A stretch of DNA of 64,000 nucleotides from Spirochaeta africana DSM 8902 (GTDB lineage: Bacteria; Spirochaetota; Spirochaetia; DSM-27196; DSM-8902), in assembly GCF_000242595.2 (NCBI RefSeq), contig NC_017098.1, positions 1,860,001 through 1,924,000 on the forward strand, in the 5' to 3' direction. Of the stretch, positions 50,148 to 59,368 are shown piece after piece. Below the pieces are notes generated by a model, which was not told the origin of the DNA, did no database searches, and worked only from the letters and a program-made list of their open reading frames with translations. The position numbers and the translations under genes are program-made. Position 1 is the first letter of the stretch; every line of letters starts with the position of its first letter.

Positions 50148-53100
50148 TCAGATACCAAGCCGTGTCTCCAGACGCCGCTGCAGATTGATAAGTGGAGTAT
50201 AGCGCTGATTCTGGGGTGATTGCAAAAGCTGCTGCACAATCGCATACGAAGCAGCTATATCACCCTGCACAAAGAGGTTCTCGGCCTGCCGGAATCGCTG
50301 CTGGGCCTCAAAGCTGATACTGGTAGTAACCTGGCCGCCGATGGATATACGATACTGGTCCAGCAGAGCAACCGCCTCCTGATTCTCGGGATTGATCTCG
50401 ATTGCCTCCTCCAGCAGACCGACGGCCGCCTGGAGCTGCTCGCGGGTTCCACCCGCTGCTACCTGCCGGGCACGCTGCACCAGGTTGTTACTCTGGATCT
50501 CTGCAGTGCGATCGATCGGTGCCTGACGTATCCCGAGGGTTATTTCCAGCTGAAATATCGCCTGATCAATCCCCGGATAGTCCGGCTGCAGGGTTGCCAG
50601 ATCCTGCAGGTCGGCCAGGGCGTTCTCGGGTTCGGTGGCGCGACGCTGCAAGGCATCCTGCACCCGAGCCTCGAAGGTCTGCTGAAATTCTGCAGGATCC
50701 AGTCGCTGCTGGATACGCAGCTGCAGGACGCGAGCTTCCTGGTTGAATGGCTGTGCCGAGATAACGGCATTCAGGTTGTCATCGGATCGAGCCAGCAACT
50801 GCTCGGCCTGATCCCGGTTACCCCGGTCAAGAGCAGCGATGCCCTGCTGAAACTGATCCTTGGCACGGTTAAGAAAGGGAACCAGGGTAAAGTACAACGG
50901 GCTTTCCTCGGTGATCTCGCGATTGGTCTGCAGATTCAAGGCAGCGCGCACCAGGCCGAGCCAGTTCCTGATTTCCGGGTTGGGTTCACCGGGGTTCACC
51001 GTTTCCCACAGATCCTGCGCTTCCTGCAGCACCTGCTCGGCCGCAAAGAAATCGTCCTGCTGAAACAGGCTGCGACCGCGGGTTATCCGTTCACGCACCT
51101 GTTCGATGACTATAACCGTCTGTGTCTCTATGATTTGTTCCCCGAGAACAGACGTCAGCTGCTGATACTCCTCGCGGACATCCTGATCATAGCGATAATC
51201 CAGGGCATCGAAAAACTGGCTGTCCGCCTGGTCAAGCAGGCTGCGAGCCTGATCCACGTTTCGCTGTGCAAGCTGGGCACGGGCTGCCGCCAGCAGCTGA
51301 CGCCCCTGAGTATCGGCCTGATCTGCCAGCGCGATAGCCTCCTCGGCATCGGCCAACAGGGCAGCGGTACGGGCCTGCAGCGCGGCCAGCTGCTCAGCCA
51401 GTTGTGCCGCCTCTGCTATGTACTGCTCCAGCCTGGTGTCGGCGGCAACATCCGCAGGGATTGCTGCCAGAAAAGCCTGATACTGCTGCAGCTGCAGCGC
51501 GGTTGCCTGGCTGCTGTCACGTACCTGCTGAAGCCTGGGCAGCGCATCCTGGGGATATCTGCGGGTTACCGTAATCTCGGCCCCTTCCTCGACGGTCACC
51601 TCGTCGATACCGGTCAGCTCCTGCTCACTCAGCTGGAGATCGTCCTCCCAGCCGGAGATTGCGGTGCGAAATGGCAGTTCCCGAATCGCCGCCGCGGTAC
51701 GGTACAGCTCGATCTGTGCCATCCGCAGACGCTCGTCCCAGTCCTGCAGTCGCAGCTCAAGATCCTGTTGGTAGGCCAGTACCCTTACGGTGTGCGGATC
51801 AGATGCTGTGGTATCGGTTTCAGCTGTATCCACGGAAACGGCATCCGGGTCTACCGCAGGAAGCACGGCAGGATCGCTATCGTCGGTCACTGTCTCCGGT
51901 CCGGTATCTATCCCGCGCAGCAGTGTCCGGACCGCCTCAAGCTGCCCGGCATTATCAGCAAGATTCACCGGCAGCGGTTCGGCGGGGATCTGCGCCAACT
52001 GGCTGAAGTCAGTCAGTGCCGCTGACAGCCCTGCCATATCATCTCCCTGCTGCTGCAGTCGGGCAAGACGGGCACGCAATGGCTGCCGCTGCGCGAGTAT
52101 GCGGGATGTATCCGGCAGCTCACCGGTAGCCTGGTGCAGCTCGAAAAAACGGTCATCAAGGGTTTCTATGAGCTGACCGTAGCTGGAAAGCGTGTTCCAG
52201 CGGTCGATCGCCGTATCCCATGCTTCGCTGTCAAATGCGGCCAGGGCCTGGGTACGAATCCCCTCGGCAACCTCCAGTGCCTGATCAACCATTCCACCGA
52301 CCAGGTCGACTGTGGCCTGGGCCGCGGCCCCGGCCACCCCTTCCGGTGCCTCGGCATCCCGCCGGCCCAGAGCGAAACGGTTCAGAAAAACCAGGTACCA
52401 GTCCTGATCCAGCTCTTCATTCAACTGGGGGACCAGGTCATTCTGCTCGTCAAGCTCGCCGGCAACCGTTACAACCTCGTTGCGAATTTCCTGCAGCTCA
52501 TCGAGCAGCGGCATAACCTGATCGATTTGCTGCTGCAGTCGCACGGTGTCGGCTATCTGATCAGTGCCAACCGGGAGTTCGGCTTCAAGGCCGCCAACAG
52601 CGCTCCGCATGGCACTGGTTGCAGAATCAAGGCGGGAAGATAATCCCAAAACCCTGTTTTCAAAGATGTTGCCGTACTGCTCCTCCAGGAACTCCTCCCG
52701 GAACAGCGGAAACCCCGATGCATAGCGGTCTATCGCCGCTATGTATTCACCACCGGCCAGCAGCTCGGCGCCATCCTGCATAATCTCCTGGAACTCGGTC
52801 TGATTAAATCGAAACCGTACTGTGCGGCGGGCATCGCGAACCTGCTGTGTGGTGCGGGGGTTGGGGAATCGGTCTATCTGCTCCATGCGCTGGATGATTT
52901 CCAGGGCCTGGGCCGAGTTATCCGGCTCGTCGCGCAGGGATTGAATAAGCTGTCGCCATTGATCGTTATACTCACTGCGGGCCTGTGATATACCCTGAAT
53001 CAATCGGGCAGCCTCCCAGATACGGTCGGGATCATCCTGAACCGCCTGAGCCAGCAGCTGCAGGGCCTCGTTGTAGCGCTGTTCCTCGATATGCACAGCA

Positions 53101-53216
53101 GCCTGCCGCACAGGATCCTCGCGAGCACCGGCAGCGTACACCATAGCCTGCCCGGCACCCAGCAGCAGAAAGAGAAAAATCAGTGTTTTCCGGCTACGCA
53201 GCTGCGGCACCCGCAT
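50148..53216 (-). CDS. Large exported helical-repeat (TPR-like) protein
   Basis: The 1022-residue product has a signal sequence (TLIFLFLLLGAGQAMVYA) and is otherwise almost all helix, rich in Gln, Ala, Leu, Asp and Glu. TPR-like units are clear at the start (ARRLIQG-like pairs around residues 35-75: AAVHIEEQRYNEALQLLAQAVQDDPDRIWEAA) and at the end (QAAVGLLEEAIEINPENQEAVALLDQYR, FRQAENLFVQGDIAASYAIVQQLLQ). Long coiled coils fill the middle. It is probably periplasmic. It lies 14 bases before the sensor-phosphatase gene and is likely co-transcribed with it. Confidence 0.78.
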   Translation of the reverse strand: MRVPQLRSRKTLIFLFLLLGAGQAMVYAAGAREDPVRQAAVHIEEQRYNEALQLLAQAVQDDPDRIWEAARLIQGISQARSEYNDQWRQLIQSLRDEPDNSAQALEIIQRMEQIDRFPNPRTTQQVRDARRTVRFRFNQTEFQEIMQDGAELLAGGEYIAAIDRYASGFPLFREEFLEEQYGNIFENRVLGLSSRLDSATSAMRSAVGGLEAELPVGTDQIADTVRLQQQIDQVMPLLDELQEIRNEVVTVAGELDEQNDLVPQLNEELDQDWYLVFLNRFALGRRDAEAPEGVAGAAAQATVDLVGGMVDQALEVAEGIRTQALAAFDSEAWDTAIDRWNTLSSYGQLIETLDDRFFELHQATGELPDTSRILAQRQPLRARLARLQQQGDDMAGLSAALTDFSQLAQIPAEPLPVNLADNAGQLEAVRTLLRGIDTGPETVTDDSDPAVLPAVDPDAVSVDTAETDTTASDPHTVRVLAYQQDLELRLQDWDERLRMAQIELYRTAAAIRELPFRTAISGWEDDLQLSEQELTGIDEVTVEEGAEITVTRRYPQDALPRLQQVRDSSQATALQLQQYQAFLAAIPADVAADTRLEQYIAEAAQLAEQLAALQARTAALLADAEEAIALADQADTQGRQLLAAARAQLAQRNVDQARSLLDQADSQFFDALDYRYDQDVREEYQQLTSVLGEQIIETQTVIVIEQVRERITRGRSLFQQDDFFAAEQVLQEAQDLWETVNPGEPNPEIRNWLGLVRAALNLQTNREITEESPLYFTLVPFLNRAKDQFQQGIAALDRGNRDQAEQLLARSDDNLNAVISAQPFNQEARVLQLRIQQRLDPAEFQQTFEARVQDALQRRATEPENALADLQDLATLQPDYPGIDQAIFQLEITLGIRQAPIDRTAEIQSNNLVQRARQVAAGGTREQLQAAVGLLEEAIEINPENQEAVALLDQYRISIGGQVTTSISFEAQQRFRQAENLFVQGDIAASYAIVQQLLQSPQNQRYTPLINLQRRLETRLGI

Positions 53217-53311
53217 CCCCCATTACTATTCTATCGGAAAAACTGCTGTAATGTAAAACAACACTGTGCTGAGATAGAAACAAACCCGATATTGGGTATA
53301 TATTGATATTG

Positions 53312-54553
53312 ATGAACATGGTTCGCACCGTTTCAGTTGTACTCCTGCTCGTTTTCCCGACGGCCCTGGCTGTTGCCGAGGGCTATTCGGCCTTCTATGC
53401 GCAGCTGGTAGAGATGTTCCAGCAGTTCGAGGATGACAACACCGGACTTACCACCATGGCAACACTGAAAATACCGATTGGCGGCGAATTCGAGGGAATG
53501 GCAACCGCCTACACTGCTGTAGCACAGGATATCTCGTTTCTCGAGTCAAATCCGGCTGGCAGCGCTACCCTCAAGGAAACCGAGCTGGCGGTTTTTCACA
53601 GCAATCTCATCGACCAGGCCTCTATGGAGAGCATTGCCTTTACGCGACGCTGGGATCAGCTGGGGATAGGTGCCGGAACCAAGATCGTCCACGTACCGTT
53701 CGAGGGGATCGATTATCAGGGGCGTGAGGTCAGCAGTGGTCGCTATGTGGAGGCAGTTGGAGGACTGAACGCTTCCTACAACCTGTTTTCCGGCTTCTAC
53801 TTTCATGGTCTGTCTATCGGTGCCAACCTGAAATATGCCACCCGGGTTGTGCCGGAAAGCATCGCCCCGGGCCAGTCAGCCATAACCGGCCTGGCGGATA
53901 TCGGGGTGCTCACCCGCTTTAATCTGCTCAAATTTTACTCGGCCCGTGAACGCAATTTCTCGGTGGGTGCCGCCCTGCGGAACTTCGGTCCCGAGGTAAT
54001 GGGAGAGCCGGTGCCAACCTCGGCCCATTTCGGTCTGGCCTATGCACCGATACGCCCGGTTCTGCTGGCTGCTGATGCCATAGTGCCCTGGAACCCCTTC
54101 TCTGATGTCCCCGCCGAACGCATCGGGTTTGCGGTTGGTCTGCGGGCCGACATCACCTCTTTTCTACGCCTGACCTCGGGGTTTACCGTGCAGGGCGGAG
54201 CCCCACGATTTGTGATCGGCAACCAGATCGACATTGGAGATGTCCGCCTGTCCGCAAACTACACCATCGACTACACCACCCGGTTCACTCGCCCCGACCG
54301 TTTCAGTCTGCAGGCATCGCTCAAATTCGGGGATCATGGGCGGGCAGAACTGCAATCGCAGGTGGAAAACCTCTATCTTGAAGGGCTGATAGCCTTTGCA
54401 GAGGGTGAACTCGAACTGAGCGCAGCCCTGGCGGAACAGGCCCTGGCCTTGAATCCTCGCTTCGATCCGGCCAGGGAGCTGGTACAGCTTTCCCAGGAAT
54501 CCCTGGAACTGCAGCAGGAGATGGAATCACTCGAAACCCTGGGCGACAGCTGA
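53312..54553 (+). CDS. UPF0164 (FadL-like) outer-membrane protein
   Basis: The 413-residue product has a signal peptide (VRTVSVVLLLVFPTALAVAEG) and matches the UPF0164 family of treponemal outer-membrane proteins, which are modelled as FadL-like barrels for long-chain fatty acids. Alternating strands run through most of the chain (for example FYFHGLSIGANLKYATRV, VLLAADAIVPWNPFSD), and LESNPAGSATL is the typical family start of the mature part. The C-terminal 55 residues are a TPR-like helical pair (YLEGLIAFAEGELELSAALAEQALALNPRFDPARELV), an odd addition. No ribosome-binding site is seen before ATG 53312 or ATG 53318. Confidence 0.84.
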   Translation: MNMVRTVSVVLLLVFPTALAVAEGYSAFYAQLVEMFQQFEDDNTGLTTMATLKIPIGGEFEGMATAYTAVAQDISFLESNPAGSATLKETELAVFHSNLIDQASMESIAFTRRWDQLGIGAGTKIVHVPFEGIDYQGREVSSGRYVEAVGGLNASYNLFSGFYFHGLSIGANLKYATRVVPESIAPGQSAITGLADIGVLTRFNLLKFYSARERNFSVGAALRNFGPEVMGEPVPTSAHFGLAYAPIRPVLLAADAIVPWNPFSDVPAERIGFAVGLRADITSFLRLTSGFTVQGGAPRFVIGNQIDIGDVRLSANYTIDYTTRFTRPDRFSLQASLKFGDHGRAELQSQVENLYLEGLIAFAEGELELSAALAEQALALNPRFDPARELVQLSQESLELQQEMESLETLGDS

Positions 54554-55297
54554 TACCGGTTCAAGCGCCAAAGCCAGCATCAACAGGGGAATATCAACCT
54601 TCTGCCGCAAAAGTTTCTGATGCAGTACCTCCTGAACCCCGGGGCTCGGATTCCGCAGGGCCTGCAACATCGATTCCAGCCGGTGCACGTCCGGCAGCCG
54701 GGCCCGGATATGTCCAGCCAGTTCAGTTTCGCGACACTCCTCCGGGATTTGCTGCTGCAGCCGGGGAAGCTCCTGCAGCAGACGCTCATCCGGCAGGCTT
54801 TCGATATCTGCCAGCAGGCGTTCGGCGATCTCGACACAGGGGTCATGGCTGAAGTGTACCGCATCGATGGCGCCACGCAGCCGGATCCGCAGCTGGCTGG
54901 CACGCTCCGAGGCGTTCTGCAGCCTGCCAAGCCCGATGTAGGCCGCAACAGCTGCAGCCGAGCTGATCAGCAGCTCGTCCAGAACAGGTATCGGGGTAAG
55001 GATTACCAGTGAAAGAAAAAAGAAGCTCAGCAGAAACACTCCCGCCGCCGCCAGGAACTTGGGGATAAACAACCGCTCCCGCACATGCCTGCCAACAGCG
55101 GCATCGACCCGCTGATACAGTCGCGAGCGCAAGGCGGTGATTGCCTCGACCTGGGGCTCACGACCATAAAAACCAGAAATCGTCTGATTCCCGGCTATCC
55201 GCAAGATCTCCTCATCGGTGTGGAATGGATGCAACAGCACGCTGCTGCCGTCGCGCCGGTACAGATGGTACATGGTACTGGTATTTGATTCAGACAT
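54527..55297 (-). CDS. Two-helix membrane protein, function unknown
   Basis: The 256-residue product has a soluble N-terminal part (about 1-75), two adjacent membrane helices (LAAAGVFLLSFFFLSLVIL and ELLISSAAAVAAYIGLG, about 80-125) and a helical cytoplasmic C-terminal domain rich in Leu, Arg and Glu (about 130-256). No family is recognised. ATG 55295-55297 is preferred to an in-frame TTG at 55333 that would overlap the upstream stop. The 3' end overlaps the converging UPF0164 gene by 27 bases. Confidence 0.72.
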   Translation of the reverse strand: MSESNTSTMYHLYRRDGSSVLLHPFHTDEEILRIAGNQTISGFYGREPQVEAITALRSRLYQRVDAAVGRHVRERLFIPKFLAAAGVFLLSFFFLSLVILTPIPVLDELLISSAAAVAAYIGLGRLQNASERASQLRIRLRGAIDAVHFSHDPCVEIAERLLADIESLPDERLLQELPRLQQQIPEECRETELAGHIRARLPDVHRLESMLQALRNPSPGVQEVLHQKLLRQKVDIPLLMLALALEPVSAVAQGFE

Positions 55298-55329
55298 CCG
55301 GGTAAAGATACCCCGTCTGCACACAGGGG

Positions 55330-56241
55330 TCAACGCGAGATTTGCTCCAGTCGTTCGATCAATTCTTGATGATCAAACAGCTTGGCGTATTTATAGGCTG
55401 TCATACCCAGTGCATCTACCGGCTCGACCGCCGCCCCCTGGTCCAGCAGTCGCATGGCGATAGCCAGCTGTCCCTCGCCGATTGCCATCATCAATGCTGT
55501 TTGCCCACTGGCACTCTGCCGATCCAGGTCCGGGGCATACTCCAGCACCAGATCCACCGCATCCATGGCTCCCTGCACAGCCGACTCCATCAACACCGTG
55601 GTACGACGGTCGGCCCCGGCCAGATTCACGTCCGCGCCGGACTCCAGCAGCAGCCGCATCACCTTGAGATGCTGCTGTCGGGCTGCCAGATTCAGTATGG
55701 GCACACCGGCCTTATTGAGGGTATCCGGGCTGAATCCAATCTGCAGAAACCAGGAAACGGCCGCCGCAATCCCGTCCTCCGCGGACGACACCAGGGCCTC
55801 TTCGGTGAGCGGATAGCCCATTGCCGTCAGCTCGGCCTTGGCGTTCTCGATACGCTGCACGGCACTGTCAATATCCTGCTCTCGCAGCAGCTCATCCATC
55901 AATTCATCAACCTCGGTGTACAGCGGGATATGCTGTACATACTGCGGCAGCCGGAAATCGCATTCTGCCGAGCGTCGACAGCACAGATATACCGGGATAT
56001 CACCTCCCGAAGCATATCCGTTCAGGAAGGCAAACCAGCGTGATCTGAGTGCCCGCGGGGTAATCAGAATAATAATGTGGGTAATCTGACGCAGATGAAA
56101 TTGAAACTCCTGTCCGTCAAGCTGTTCCCAGGTCTGCCCGATGCGATACGCCGCAGCCGGGATGCTGCGCCGTTCAGCTGTCTGCAGCAGCTGGTGAGTA
56201 AACTCCTGTTGTGAACCGCAGAAAAAAATACCGACCTTCAT
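55330..56241 (-). CDS. TIR-like N terminus fused to ankyrin repeats
   Basis: The product (303 residues from ATG 56239-56241) has an N-terminal alpha/beta domain of about 115 residues (VGIFFCGSQQEFTHQLL, HIIILITPRALRSRWFAFLNGYASGGDIPVYL), whose order of strands and the S/P-x-W segment recall TIR or SEFIR domains; no catalytic Glu can be fixed with confidence. From about 155 on it is a chain of ankyrin repeats (NKAGVPILNLAARQQHLKVMRLLLESGADVN, RTTVLMESAVQGAMDAVDLVLEYAPD, GQTALMMAIGEGQLAIAMRLLDQGA). It could be a signalling or defence-type protein. The gene lies upstream of the two-helix membrane protein. Confidence 0.72.
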   Translation of the reverse strand: MKVGIFFCGSQQEFTHQLLQTAERRSIPAAAYRIGQTWEQLDGQEFQFHLRQITHIIILITPRALRSRWFAFLNGYASGGDIPVYLCCRRSAECDFRLPQYVQHIPLYTEVDELMDELLREQDIDSAVQRIENAKAELTAMGYPLTEEALVSSAEDGIAAAVSWFLQIGFSPDTLNKAGVPILNLAARQQHLKVMRLLLESGADVNLAGADRRTTVLMESAVQGAMDAVDLVLEYAPDLDRQSASGQTALMMAIGEGQLAIAMRLLDQGAAVEPVDALGMTAYKYAKLFDHQELIERLEQISR

Positions 56242-56283
56242 GTGTGATATGTATCGACACATTCGGGCAGCAACTTGTGCCTG

Positions 56284-59200
56284 TCATGAGGAAATCCATT
56301 CAATCTGTTCGGCCTGCAGGGAACAGGCCCCGAATTCATGCAGCACACGACCGGTTACCAGGCAGGCTGATCCCCAGACGAGCCTGCCGCTGCGATAGAG
56401 CCCGGGAAACAGCACAACCTCCACCAGACCGTACTCATCCTCGAAGGTCGCAAACCCCATTGGCTGATGGTGGCGGGTCAGCACCTCCTTGGCAGTCACC
56501 AGGATACCCAGAATGCGTGCGGTCGCACCGTGCGGATGGGTTGCGAGATCGCAGGAGGCCGTCAACCGGGAACTCCCCCCGATGCTCTGACGCAATGCGG
56601 TTACCGGATGGCGCGACAGACAGATGCCAAGCACTGCTATCTCATCGCTCAGTTTTACCTCGGGTGAATAATCCTTGATGTGCGGCGGCGGGGGCTCGGG
56701 CGCCAACAGTTCGGCCTGGCCGACTGTGCTGCGCATGCGCAGAAACTGCCAGAACAACTGGGGCCGGGTATAGCCGGACGCCAGGCTGTCGCACGCCCCG
56801 CTGCGGACAAGCTGCCGCAATTCCACCATGGTGGGGTTCAGCCGCTGGATGAAATCAGCAAAATCATAAAACAGCCCGCGGCGCTGGCGTTCTTCCAGCA
56901 GTCGCTGCACCACCCGTTCGGGGATATGCTGCAGCCAGCCCAGACCGAAGCGCAGTCTGCCGCCGTCACAGGTGAAACTGGCCTGGCTGCGATTTACATC
57001 CGGCCAACGGACACGCAACCCGCGTCGCTGGGCTGCATGCAGGTAGGTCTGCCATGCGTAGAAACCGCCGCCGTTGTTCAGTACTGCAGTAAAGAACTCC
57101 AGCGGGTAGTGAAGCTTTACCCAGGCCAGCTTGCAGCTGACCAGGGCATAGGAGGCACTGTGAGCCTTACAGAAGGAATAGCCGTCAAACGACAGGATCA
57201 TGTCCCAGAGTTCAGCAACGACAGCTGCCGGCACACCATTCCTGCTGCACCCCGCAAAGAACCGCTGGCGATAGTCAGCCAGCCGACGACTGCGATCCTT
57301 GCGGGAAAGCACCTTGCGCAGGGTATCTGCCTCGGCAGCGGTAAAACCGGCTATCGCCACGGCTACCCGGGAGACATCCTCCTGGTACACCATAATCCCG
57401 TATGTGTCGGCCAGAACACGATCCAGCTGCGGCCACATGCCCCAGGGTTTACCGCGCAGGCGGCTGACATACTCGGTGATCCAGGCATTGGCAGCCGGCC
57501 TGATAATTGAACTGGCGGCTACCAGATGTGCAAAGTCGGCGCGCCCCATTTTCTGCAGCAGGAGCCGTGTTGCCGGTGATTCTATGTAGAAAATGCCCAC
57601 CGTGTCCCCGGTCCGGACAAACTGTTCCACTGCGGGGTCTGCCGAGGGATCAAATTCTTCCCAGGGGATATCCACCCCATGATTGTCCCGTATCATCGCC
57701 AGGCTGTCGCGCAGCACTGCCAGCGACCGGTTGCCCAGCAGATCGATCTTGACCAGACCGACGTCCTCTGCGGCATCCTTTTCCCAGGCAAGCAGCGGTA
57801 AACCGCCACGCGACAGATGGACGCTGCTGTAACTGGTGATCGGCCTGGGGGTAATCACCACACCACCGGGGTGGGTTCCCAGGTTCCGCGGCAGGCCTTT
57901 CAGCCGCGCGGCGGTCTCGAGTATCGGCCGAGGGATCCCCTCACTCACCCCCTGCTCTCGCAGGGCGGTCCAGTCACGCAAATCTGCTGCCGATGCACCC
58001 AGCGCCAGCGCCGCCTCCCGAAATGCTGCCCGTGGACCGAAGTGTACATGGTCTGCCACCATAGCGGCATGTCCCTGGTAGCGGGAAAAGACATACCGCA
58101 GGGTCTCGATGCGTTCATCCCAGGGAAAATCAACGTCGATATCCGGGGGATCAACCCGTTCGGCATGCAGGAAGCGCTCGAAAAACAGATTGTGGCGCAA
58201 CGGGTCAACATGGGTAATACCAAGCAGGTAGGACACCATGCTGGCGGCTGCGCTGCCGCGACCGCAGGTGCGGGGACAGCGGCGGACTATATCGTGCACC
58301 ACCAGAAAATAGGAGCTGAACCCCCGATTCGAGATAATCCCGAGTTCGTAGCGCAGCCGGGCGGCCACCTCTGCCGGCAGTCCGGCTGCCGCGACAGTCT
58401 CGGTCGCACCCGATGCCGTATCCAGCTGAAATCCATAGCGCCGACGGACACCATCCAGGCATAGCTGCCGCAGCCGCTCTGCTGCGGCTGACCGGGACAA
58501 CCCGTCAAATTCCGGGAACACGGTTCCCCGCTCCAGCAATCCGGGATCCTCGCAGGCTGCTGCCAGATCATCAGCCGCGCGCAGGGCTTCGGGAACCGCA
58601 TCAAACCAGCGTAGAAACTCTGCCCGGCCAGGCAGGCGCAGTCCCTGCAGATCGAGAGCCGGCAGGTCGTCGCACGGCACCCGGGTCTCCACCGAGCGCA
58701 GCACATGCAGCAGCTCTCGATCCTGCTCGCTGCGCCAGCAGCCCCCGCCGCTGATTGCCACCGCCGGAAGCCCCAGCTCAGCTGCCGCCCGCCGGATCGC
58801 GTGCAGCGGAGCGCCCCAGACCAGCGCTGCTGCCAGCTGTTCATCCAGGCCGGAAGAACGAGTCTGCAGCCGCGCAAGCGCCGGCACGTCCTGCAGCAGC
58901 AGGGTCAAACCATCCCAGCCGTTCTGCAGCAGCTCGTACAGCAGACCCTCCCGAAAGGGCTGCAGCCGATCCGGCAGCGGTACCGTGATTTCCTGCGCGG
59001 CGGCTACTGTATCGACAGACTGTCGCTCGGCGGCAGCAACCCCGGTAACCAGCTCACACAATCGCTCATATCCGCGAGGGGTACGGCAGACTGCCCACAC
59101 AACCGGCTCCTGTGGCAGCTGCAGCTGCACACCAATGATCGGACGGATCCCGTGCTCACGAGCAGCCTGCAAACAGCGGACAAGCCCGTAGATATTGTTA

Positions 59201-59334
59201 CGGTCCCAGATGCCAATCGTGGACACCCCCTCTGCCGCGGCTGCAGCGCACAGCTGTTCGGGCGAGCAGGCACCGCGCAGCAGCGAATAATACGAGCGTA
59301 CTCCCAGAAGGGTGGTTGAATCGTGAGGCAGCAT
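56284..59334 (-). CDS. DnaE-family DNA polymerase III alpha subunit, DnaE2/ImuC-like
   Basis: The 1016-residue enzyme is a C-family polymerase. The N-terminal PHP domain reads LLGVRSYYSLLRGACSPEQL, with the usual His metal ligands missing and a RGASHPEEL-like motif as in DnaE2. The polymerase core has GRGSAA (358-363), the catalytic PDIDVDFP (397-404), LPRNLGTHPGGVVIT and SFDGYSFCKAHSASYALVS. An OB-fold follows (about 920-1000), then the protein ends, so it lacks the C-terminal tail of replicative DnaE (about 1160 residues). It is likely a second, damage-related polymerase; imuA and imuB are not nearby. Confidence 0.86.
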   Translation of the reverse strand: MLPHDSTTLLGVRSYYSLLRGACSPEQLCAAAAAEGVSTIGIWDRNNIYGLVRCLQAAREHGIRPIIGVQLQLPQEPVVWAVCRTPRGYERLCELVTGVAAAERQSVDTVAAAQEITVPLPDRLQPFREGLLYELLQNGWDGLTLLLQDVPALARLQTRSSGLDEQLAAALVWGAPLHAIRRAAAELGLPAVAISGGGCWRSEQDRELLHVLRSVETRVPCDDLPALDLQGLRLPGRAEFLRWFDAVPEALRAADDLAAACEDPGLLERGTVFPEFDGLSRSAAAERLRQLCLDGVRRRYGFQLDTASGATETVAAAGLPAEVAARLRYELGIISNRGFSSYFLVVHDIVRRCPRTCGRGSAAASMVSYLLGITHVDPLRHNLFFERFLHAERVDPPDIDVDFPWDERIETLRYVFSRYQGHAAMVADHVHFGPRAAFREAALALGASAADLRDWTALREQGVSEGIPRPILETAARLKGLPRNLGTHPGGVVITPRPITSYSSVHLSRGGLPLLAWEKDAAEDVGLVKIDLLGNRSLAVLRDSLAMIRDNHGVDIPWEEFDPSADPAVEQFVRTGDTVGIFYIESPATRLLLQKMGRADFAHLVAASSIIRPAANAWITEYVSRLRGKPWGMWPQLDRVLADTYGIMVYQEDVSRVAVAIAGFTAAEADTLRKVLSRKDRSRRLADYRQRFFAGCSRNGVPAAVVAELWDMILSFDGYSFCKAHSASYALVSCKLAWVKLHYPLEFFTAVLNNGGGFYAWQTYLHAAQRRGLRVRWPDVNRSQASFTCDGGRLRFGLGWLQHIPERVVQRLLEERQRRGLFYDFADFIQRLNPTMVELRQLVRSGACDSLASGYTRPQLFWQFLRMRSTVGQAELLAPEPPPPHIKDYSPEVKLSDEIAVLGICLSRHPVTALRQSIGGSSRLTASCDLATHPHGATARILGILVTAKEVLTRHHQPMGFATFEDEYGLVEVVLFPGLYRSGRLVWGSACLVTGRVLHEFGACSLQAEQIEWISS

Positions 59335-59368
59335 TACTTAACATTTGTATAGTACCAGCAGGTAAAAA

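Noticed and set aside
50220-52025. 601-codon open frame opposite the large repeat protein gene
   Set aside because: Its translation is Leu/Gln/Gly-rich low-complexity and mirrors the Gln/Ala-rich sense gene; it lacks a ribosome-binding site and family match.
53286-53300. CCCGATATTGGG as a possible operator
   Set aside because: The two halves are not a true inverted repeat beyond CCC/GGG and no second copy was seen.
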